Below the pieces are notes generated by a model that was given only the letters and a program-made list of their open reading frames with translations, had not been told where the DNA came from and did not search any database. Both the position numbers and the translations under genes were made by a program. Positions 56,868 to 64,000 of a stretch of 64,000 nt of DNA are shown in pieces (position 1 is the first letter of the stretch; every line of letters starts with the position of its first letter). The stretch covers positions 11,051,817-11,115,816 of the forward strand of contig OY718804.1 in NCBI GenBank assembly GCA_963070105.1, read 5' to 3'. Origin of the DNA: Litomosoides sigmodontis. Its lineage: Eukaryota; Nematoda; Chromadorea; Rhabditida; Onchocercidae.

Positions 56868-58447
56868 AAAAATTAATCGATTAGATCTCGTCACTGTGGT
56901 CTTGCAAAAATTCATTATCTTACCCAATCTATGCATTCATTTCAGATCAACTAATCAAAACTGTTCATTTCTGCTTCACCTACTTATTTCTTTCTTCCTT
57001 TTATTTAATGCTTGTGTGTGAAGCGTGAAAAATGGAATAAATTTTACTCAAATCGATAGTTGAGCTGAACAAGTTGAATAGTTCAGACTTATTTTTATTC
57101 AAAAGAACGTTACTTAAAGTAGGTTCTTAGATGGCTGATAATGAACAATAAGTGATCTAATTGTAATTAATCCCTCATAAATGAAGGGCCGAAAAAAGCT
57201 TCCTTTTCTAATTTTCTCTCTCTCCTCCCATGACTTTCTATTTTTCCTGTTTACCATTAAATAACAAGTTAGACATAAGATGTTGTAACCTAGTCTAAAG
57301 CTCTTGCTTTTTCACAGACAGTTTTATTTTCATGTTCTCTCGCAATACACATATTACAAATTAAAATGCAACGTTCCAAATAGCTTACATCTTATTAGTA
57401 TAAGTTCATCTGAATAACCGCAAAATTATTAACAATTTTTATCCTTCCTCAGTGGTGATAAGCAAAGAAACACAACAAATTGACCAAATCAAATCCAACG
57501 CCCCAAGTTGACATCAAATTAAATGGATTTCTAAAATTTGCTGATAAGTCATTATTACTACCATCACTACGGTAAGACTAGAACATGAATACTGATTGCT
57601 TGATTAGTTGACCCAAGAACATGGAATATTAATGCTGGAATTTGAATGCTCTATGATAATTTAAACCAGTGCTAGGGGTTTTTCTTTTCATTCCCAGGTA
57701 CTGTAATTTAATTGAATTGTTAAATGTGTGGAAATACTATCAAAAGATATGAAAGGAACAAGAAGAATGAGGACAAACGTATCAAACGTGAAGTCTATAC
57801 GCATATTGTGCCCCATCAATCAAAAAAGGAAAAATCAAACAACGATATTACAATTTAACATTGTCCCTGCAACAAATCTTAATTAAGAAGTCATATATGC
57901 CAAGTAAATTTGGAACCAATAAGTAGTGCATTATCTAACATTTAATGTGCCGAACCACTGCTGGCAAGTCTTTTCAATGTGAGTTGCGAAATTTGGATTT
58001 AAAATTTAATTTGGCTTTTTATATTCAGCAATTCTTGCAACAATGATTTATGTCACGGATTGGTTGACATAATAGCAAAAATTGAAGAAGGTTTACTTGC
58101 GAACTTCTCGAAAGGTTTCCTTCACCTTCCTTCCATCTACCTAATTAACGACAAACACCTAGCAGTAGCCTTCGCGAGGAAGGAAGGGAATTTCTTCTGA
58201 TGTGAACCGCAGAAAGAGGGAAAAATCGATGTGCTACTAAATGTGATAAAAAGGAGGAGGAAAATGGTGAAGTAAAGACATTTGAATAACAAACGCAGAA
58301 AAAGGAATTGCACGAAAGGATGGCTGGCCTCTTGCGCAGAACGAAAAAGAAAAGGCTAACACATTAACTTTGCCCTTCCAGCTCCTCCCTTTCCGGAAAA
58401 AGAAGGAGAAGAGAAGTGAGGCGGAACTTCCCTTCCCGTTCACCTAC

Positions 58448-58588
58448 CCAATGGGACAAGAAGCGAGAAATTCCGTAAGCAAAGAAAAGGAACATGTTGC
58501 ATTGACCCCGCAATAGCGACGATGCGCTGAGCAAGGAAGAGATGATGACGAAGTTAATCGAGAGGACGGAGAGATGACGAGATGTCAC
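58448..58588 (-). CDS. Possible lone exon on the - strand (low confidence)
   Basis: On the - strand AAATCTTCAG precedes and GTAGGTG follows a 141-base, 47-codon phase 0/0 block reading VTSRHLSVLSINFVIISSLL and later NMFLFFAYGISRFLSHW. It is GC-richer than its flanks and would be hydrophobic. No partner exon was identified and the + strand of the region is a purine-rich tract, so this may be compositional. Confidence 0.15.
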
Positions 58589-60625
58589 CTGAAGATTTTT
58601 TGCGGCACTTGTCTTTTCATTTCAGAAGCAGAATGGAAGACGAATGTTTGTTGGTCGCTATCTTTTGATCTCAATTCTAGAACACATAAAGGTGAATTCG
58701 AGAAAGGACTGAGGCCAAGTGGATAAAGATTTTAAGAGTAATTTCGCAAATGATTACGACCATATGAGAATGGAACTTAACAATGGGTCGCAGCTGACAG
58801 GACAGCTTGATTGAAATCAACTTCAGAAGCACTGATACAATGTGACTTTGTGCAGCGACTACTGCTCATCTGCTAAAAATTAGCCATGCAACTAAGCCTT
58901 ATATCTCAAAATACAAATTAATTTCGAATTCTGTTATTTTCTCAATTTGTCGCAAAAAAAGAAGGCAGGCAGACATTGATGAGTCTGAAAAAAGTGCACG
59001 AGACAAGTGAAATGCTTATCAGCAAGATAAATATTAGTGTCGTACAAATAATTATCGTCAGAGTGTCATCTGATAGTTGGTGAAATCAATTTGAGAAATG
59101 ATTGGCTGATTGGTTGGATGGAGAAAACTGCTGAGTAAGAATGAAAGCAAAATTATGCACAGCATTAAAATGCTTGCCACCATTAAGAGGAAGTTTATTC
59201 TTGCATAGCTCTATTGCTAAATGTGAGAAATGATTGCCTGGCTGGATGAGTGGTTGGGAAGAATTAAAATTGGCATTTAAACGAATTACTTATTAGTAGC
59301 AGCTAAAATATTGCTTAACATTCGAACGGAATAAATCAAAGCTTAAATAAAACACTTTAGCGTTAAATTTTTTTCCCGCTTGACAATTTTTATTTTTATT
59401 CCATCAAATGGCCACGACGTCTTTTTAATTCTAAGGCAACGAGAATATTCCAATGTTTAAAATTTTTGCTTTCTTAGTTATTATTGAATCATTTCGTCTC
59501 TCTGAGAATTTTTTTTTGAAGCAAAATTTTCCGAAACAGATTTTCGTTTTCATTTTACGTCCATGGTTAATTAGTTGTACTTTGAAATGAAATGTTTTCT
59601 AGGATCGATCGAAGTAGGTAGCCCTTTTAATTGCTCAAAAACGATTCTATGATATGATAATAGTTATGGAATGACGTCTTCGTCAGAGTACAGCTAGTGC
59701 TAATAAATATCACTTCATCCATTTTTTCTTTAAAACATTGTGTAAAATGTAAAATTTCATCATTTTGTCATTAATATGTAATAATCGTGCTCCTTAATAC
59801 AATTTCGTTTAATTATAAGCTGCCTCGGATAATTTTAAATACACTGAGATGTGAGCGCTTACGCACACTGATACTAAAATACAACCTCGATTTCAGATTC
59901 TTTTGAAGCTTTGCTGAATGTTTGAATATAAGTATAACCAGTTTTGACAAAACCGTGTGATTTTTCATTTCCTTTAAATAATTCCACTCATTATCTTCAC
60001 TTGTTTATTCCAATTATGATCTCTCCCTTCTCCCTTCATTTCTCTAAAATTTCAGCACATCCAGTTGTGCCAATTTCGGTTTTCTTTAGCAACATTTTCA
60101 TGACCAGCAGTTTGACGATTTCTGATTTTTGACACATTAAAATAAGACAAAAAAAGGCCGGTCGATAAGTTTTTCTCTAACGCTGGTAGGTGGTAGGGAG
60201 ATGATAATAATGACGTGGAAGATAGAATAAAGTGATGATGTCATAGTAGGAAAGTACTTGAAATATCTCAAATGTGTAAGGTTTCCATCCCATACATTCA
60301 TCGGATGGAGAAATAGCCAAAAGCAAAAAATTCTTTTAACAGGTTTTACTACTCTCTTCAACAAGAACAGAAAGTATTTTGATAATTTATGACAACGTTA
60401 TAAAAATTAAATGTTACAAAACGTCTAATTTTATATTTAAGCCATGCCGTCTTCTTTTCTTTGACTAAGCAATATGTTCGATTAGCTATGAGATAGAACG
60501 TAATAAACGTGCAAAATCTTCGTAAACAAGTAAAAGTGTTTGAATGAATCCCTTCTTTCATGTTTACTTATTCAGAAATACAATATTCTGCTGATTACCA
60601 AGCAGATTTTTTAGCATAAAGATGA

Positions 60626-61193
60626 TTAAACGGTAACGATAGCTGACAGATATGGACAGAGGGAGAGAAAGAGAGAGAGATAAACAAAGGGAAAGGGAGA
60701 AATAGAGAGAAATGATGTTTGGTAGGTTTTTAACTGACTATAAAAACGATATGTGATGCAAAGAGGAAAGGGCATAAGCTGGAAAGGATCGGAAAAATTA
60801 GAAACCATTTCATGACAACTTATTTTGGAGTGCCTGATGCAAAACAACTTTTGACAAAAAATGGAAGGAAAAGAATACATAATGAAGTCGCAGGGTGTTT
60901 TGACAATGCAAAAAAATGATATTTTGCCAATCTTGATATTATTTGGCGTAACTAACTTACCGACGGTAAATGCAAAACAGACTGTTCTGTAAACAAAAAC
61001 AAATCAAGTATGAAATGAATTCATGGACTTAATTATGTGATTGCAACATCTGTCATTTACGAACTGAATTTTCCTTCTTATCAATTTCTACAAGCCTCCA
61101 ATCTTTCATCCTCAATTATTTCTCATCAGACAATACTATCTCTTAAATTTTGCAAGTTTGAATCACGGCGGAAACAATTCCACTTACCTTCAT
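60626..61193 (-). CDS. Spliced - strand transcript divergent from pas-2, weakly coding
   Basis: Splice signals are clean: an exon ending ATG-AAG at 61188 has donor GTAAGTGG; TTGTTTACAG precedes a 26-base exon (60986-60961) with donor GTAAGTTA; GTTTTGCATCAG precedes an exon from 60833. In frame this gives MKNSLFCIYRRHSKISCHEM and on to a stop at 60626-60628, 83 residues in total; the last third is translated from a CT/GA tract. The consecutive consensus sites argue for real splicing. The protein is not recognised, and a non-coding divergent RNA from the proteasome promoter is equally possible. Confidence 0.3.
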
Positions 61194-61928
61194 AAATGTT
61201 TAATCCCACCACTCTACAGAGACTCACTAAATGCACATCCGCGCACGCATGCGTAGCATTAGTGTTGCATGCGATGGATGATGCAATAAATTGCTGGGAA
61301 AGGCTCCGGACAGTCGCGTCGTATCTTCAAGATTCTTCGCAGTTGCTGGGGAGTGTAAGGAAAATTGGGAAGATGCTGAAAACTTTATAAGTTTATTCCG
61401 GGAGTGTACTATTCGTCTCGCAAAACTGTTCTAATGTTTTCAAACCTTATATTGTAGAGATGAATGATCCTGAAAGCCTGCTGCGCTTATTCCTGCCTGA
61501 AAAGTTTACATTGAAAATATGTCGACTTACTTCACTTTGCTTAGAGAGCTTTTATAATTCAGAAAATTCAATAAAACTTTTTTGAAAATAATCGAAATAT
61601 TTCGCGTGTGGTTTTTTAGGCAGCCAGAAGTGCGAACACTTCCAGAGTTATTTCCAGGATAATGTAGGGTTTAAAATGTTTGGGATGACCTGGACAATTC
61701 CAAGTTTTTAATCAAGTGTTGCGTGCAAGAATGTGGATTCCCAGTCTTGACAGTTCTTGAGAGTCAAAATAAATCAATTAATAGATATTTCAGTGTATGG
61801 ATAATCAAAGATTGAATTTCTAACGTGGTTAAAATTAACTTTCTTTTTAAAGTTTAATTAACTTCATAGTAACCTGTCGATTGAGTAAACATTTTTTGAC
61901 TACAGTAATTTATATTTAATATTTCAGG
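61194..61928. promoter_or_regulatory. Likely bidirectional promoter region of pas-2 and the divergent transcript
   Basis: Lies between two divergent starts. A sub-region at about 61225-61350 is GC- and CpG-richer than the spacer (CCGCGCACGCATGCGTAG, CCGGACAGTCGCGTCG). An open frame 61196-61390 crosses it but has no splice or family support. No TATA box or named factor site can be assigned. Confidence 0.35.
61915..61928 (+). promoter_or_regulatory. Spliced-leader acceptor of pas-2
   Basis: TTTAATATTTCAG ends at 61927, one base before the ATG at 61929. A consensus 3' splice site directly at the start codon with no local donor marks SL trans-splicing. Confidence 0.75.
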
Positions 61929-61972
61929 ATGGGTGAAAGTGATCACTATGGGTTTTCCCTCACGACTTTCAG
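61929..61972 (+). CDS. pas-2: pas-2 exon 1
   Basis: [14 protein letters not shown] plus two bases; donor GTATGC; phase 2 out. Starts one base after the trans-splice acceptor. Confidence 0.95.
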
Positions 61973-64000
61973 GTATGCTGACTCAATTCATTTTGTTTAA
62001 AATAGCAAACACCTGTTTTCTTAGTCTCGTTAAATTCGTAGGTATTTTCAGAAGTTAATTATTTAGGAAAGAATTTTTTGGACTCGTGATTAGGGTATGA
62101 ATATTCTTATGATCTCACGCTGCATTATAAATGAGTGATTTAAGAAAATACAAGTTTAATTTTATTAATTAGTCCAAAGAAGTCTAATTAGTAAACATTT
62201 TAACTTTTCATTTTCTAAAGCCAACTGATTTATTGCAAGACTGCATTCCTTTATCATTTTTAGTCACAAAAATCTCAAATTTTAGTCCTTCTGGCAAGTT
62301 AATGCAAATTGAATATGCTCTAAATGCAGTGAAGAATGGGCAACCTTCAGTAGGATTGCGAGGTTTGGTATTATTTGCGTTTGTGAATAAATAACTGATG
62401 GGAACACTGAAGTAGTGCTACACATTCAACCACCATAAATTCATTATGCCTCGTTTACTTGAAACGACATAATGCTGGCATGCCTAAGTATTTACCTGAA
62501 ATATCTGATATACACTTCGTATTTGTTAAATATCTTTTATGATGCCAACTAATGTCATTTTGTATATCGCTGAATTATCCCTAATAACCTACGGCACGTT
62601 TTGTTATTTTACTTTATTTAACGATTAATTTTATCGTTTTGTTCATTTTACGCAGGAATCCATGCTATTGTTCGGATGGTAAGTATTTTTATATTTTTAA
62701 AGTCATTATTTCTAAAGTAAACAAATTCCAGCATCAGATGGTGTTGTTTTGGCTACCGAGAATAAGATATCGATACTGTATGAAGATCAACCGAAGGTGG
62801 AGAAGATTAGTCAACATATCGGCTGTGTTTATAGTGGCATGGGGCCTGATTACAGGTAATTCCAAGAACATTTCGAAATATCTTATACAAAATTTGCTAG
62901 AACTGCAGTGGGATTTTAATGTGTTCTTGGCAATGTAGTTTTCACCCTAAAATTGCCTACGCTTAATTCCTTTACAGCTAAGAATACGTACAGAACTGAT
63001 CAAATTTTTGGAGAAGCATCATCTTCTCTAAAAATACTATTTTCTTAGGTCTTTCAAGTTCTTTGTCAGAGAACAAACACTTCTGATTCTTCACAGTGCA
63101 TGTTTGTTTTATGTGTGTAGGCATGCCGCATCTAACTTGAAACATAAAGCTATAAATGCAACGAATAACTGGTGTGAGGTGTTGATATTTCGTGTATAAT
63201 ATGTAGCTACTTTAATCGCTGAATGACAAACAGAAAATTTTATCTGTTTCTCTGAATTTATCAGTTTAATATTGTATTTTCTCGTAGAATACTAGTTAAA
63301 AAGGCACGGAAATTGGCCATGGAGTATGAATTGATATATGGTGAAGAAATACCGACAACACAACTTGTAACAAAGTTAGCCGCAGTGATGCAAGAATATA
63401 CTCAGTCAGGGTATGTGATTTTTGTTTTAGTTCATGTTCTTTTTTAGTTAATTGTATAATGTGCACTGTCCTCTCTAACAACGAACATCCATCCTGAGGA
63501 ATAAGTGGTTTGAGCATGAAAAGAGAATAAATAATGCATAAGGGAGGACAAGAATGAAGATTTTACAACGATTATAAACCAATTGAATTATCACATGTGT
63601 TTGGTTTTTTTTATGTCTGCATTTTGTAATTCAAAATTTTCAAAAGTTTGCAGTGGTGTACGACCATTCGGTGTATCAATGCTTGTTGCTGGCTGGGATC
63701 GTGAGCCAAATTCTGGCCGACCACTTTTGTTTCAATGTGATCCCTCGGTAGTGTTTTCATTTTTTATGACGTTCAATTTATAAATTGTTTGGAAGTTTTT
63801 TTGTGAATGAACGATTTAAAATTAGAAGTGGTTTTGCCTTTATTAAACAATAACTTTGTTTAGGGAGCATATTTTGCGTGGAAAGCAACAGCTTTGGGAA
63901 AGAATGATGTCAATGCAAAAACATTTTTGGAGAAACGATTTAGTGATGCGCTAGAGCTGGATGACGGTATTCATACGGCGTTATTGACACTGCGTGAAAG
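61929..64000 (+). CDS. pas-2: Proteasome subunit alpha type-2 (PAS-2/PSMA2), 3' end cut by window
   Basis: Alpha2 subunit of the 20S proteasome outer ring; alpha subunits are not catalytic but gate the chamber and dock regulators, in cytosol and nucleus. Exons: 61929-61972, 62286-62362, 62732-62855, 63288-63410, 63654-63747, 63864 to beyond 64000. All junctions are GT-AG with matching phases, giving 199 complete codons; the family is about 231-235 residues, so about 35 are missing off the end. Recognisable blocks: [20 protein letters not shown] (alpha-subunit N-terminal signature), [62 protein letters not shown] and [12 protein letters not shown]. Trans-spliced at the start codon. The insertion REPNSGR is slightly longer than I recall in C. 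elegans. No sign of an operon with its neighbour. Confidence 0.97.
62286..62362 (+). CDS. pas-2: pas-2 exon 2
   Basis: Acceptor AAATTTTAG, donor GTTTGG; phase 2 in, 1 out. Reads [19 protein letters not shown] to [18 protein letters not shown] completes the conserved alpha-subunit N-terminal signature. Confidence 0.97.
62363..62731. other. pas-2 intron 2, with an exon-like insert at 62656-62678
   Basis: 369 bases. Inside, TTTTACGCAG and GTAAGT bracket 23 bases that would shift the frame if included; see the findings. The other pas-2 introns (61973-62285, 62856-63287, 63411-63653, 63748-63863) hold nothing recognisable. Confidence 0.6.
62732..62855 (+). CDS. pas-2: pas-2 exon 3
   Basis: Acceptor AAATTCCAG, donor GTAATT; phase 1 in, 2 out. 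Reads [36 protein letters not shown] and GPDY. The +1 frame of this exon is also fully open, which matters for the decoy exon upstream. Confidence 0.97.
63288..63410 (+). CDS. pas-2: pas-2 exon 4
   Basis: Acceptor TTTTCTCGTAG, donor GTATGT; phase 2 in and out. Reads [20 protein letters not shown] and [10 protein letters not shown]. Confidence 0.97.
63654..63747 (+). CDS. pas-2: pas-2 exon 5
   Basis: Acceptor AGTTTGCAG, donor GTAGTG; phase 2 in, 0 out. Reads [18 protein letters not shown], then [11 protein letters not shown]. Confidence 0.97.
63864..64000 (+). CDS. pas-2: pas-2 exon 6 (partial)
   Basis: Acceptor CTTTGTTTAG; phase 0 in. Reads [38 protein letters not shown], and is still open at the window end. 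Confidence 0.97.

Noticed and set aside
61196..61390. 64-codon + strand frame upstream of pas-2 with fairly balanced composition
   Set aside because: It lies in the GC-richer presumed bidirectional promoter, overlaps the divergent transcript start and has no splice or family support. It could be a uORF-like shadow.

Overview
The window looks like nuclear DNA of a nematode, most likely a spirurid/filarial-type (clade III) worm. The DNA is AT-rich. Every supported gene is split by introns with (T)nCAG acceptors and GTAAG/GTATG-type donors. At two genes a consensus acceptor lies a few bases upstream of the start ATG with no partner donor, the mark of spliced-leader trans-splicing. Proteasome exon 1-6 sequence is very close to what is known from worm PAS-2. 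The clade is an inference from composition and intron style; no marker gene fixes the species.

Layout. (1) About 1.2-44.9 kb, + strand: one very large gene with introns up to 14 kb. From 23083 onward its exons join without a phase conflict: a basic/charged helical region (26839-27243), then Ser/Gln/Ala-rich exons, and one short conserved segment (WCAMHIKIAYEIL, exon 41791-42029) that matches the signature of the AUTS2/fibrosin family (Drosophila tay bridge), whose vertebrate members work with non-canonical Polycomb PRC1. Stop at 44856-44858, poly(A) signal at 44996. The 5' end is less certain: several coding-like exons (91-230, 1223-1306, 6565-6704, 15728-15764, 16127-16231, 20154-20325) offer more than one phase-consistent route into exon 23083. 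The route 1223, 15728, 20154, 23083 and on gives an uninterrupted 1226-residue reading frame. (2) 48003-49810, - strand: a complete four-exon UBL3 homologue (prenylated membrane-anchored ubiquitin-fold protein) with a trans-splice acceptor and an AATAAA signal. (3) 53196-54096, + strand: a small two-exon orphan gene, hydrophobic in its second exon. (4) About 60.6-61.2 kb, - strand: a spliced transcript that diverges from the proteasome promoter, weakly coding. (5) 61929-64000, + strand: pas-2/PSMA2, proteasome alpha2 subunit, six exons, cut by the window end.

Between genes the window is AT-rich spacer with many microsatellites. Three ATT/AAT arrays stand out (about 0.5, 0.8 and 1.1 kb, almost pure), as do a (TTGG)n/(TTGGG)n array, an (AT)31 tract enclosed by a 20-bp inverted repeat, and CA/GT, CT/GA and AT tracts. 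I saw no tRNA, rRNA, CRISPR, recognisable transposase or bacterial-type operon. Most long open frames in the spacer are repeat translations (poly-Leu, poly-Asn, poly-Tyr, WLVG repeats) and are not genes. The genes here do not form one pathway; they are a chromatin-regulator candidate, a membrane ubiquitin-like protein, an orphan and a core proteasome subunit.
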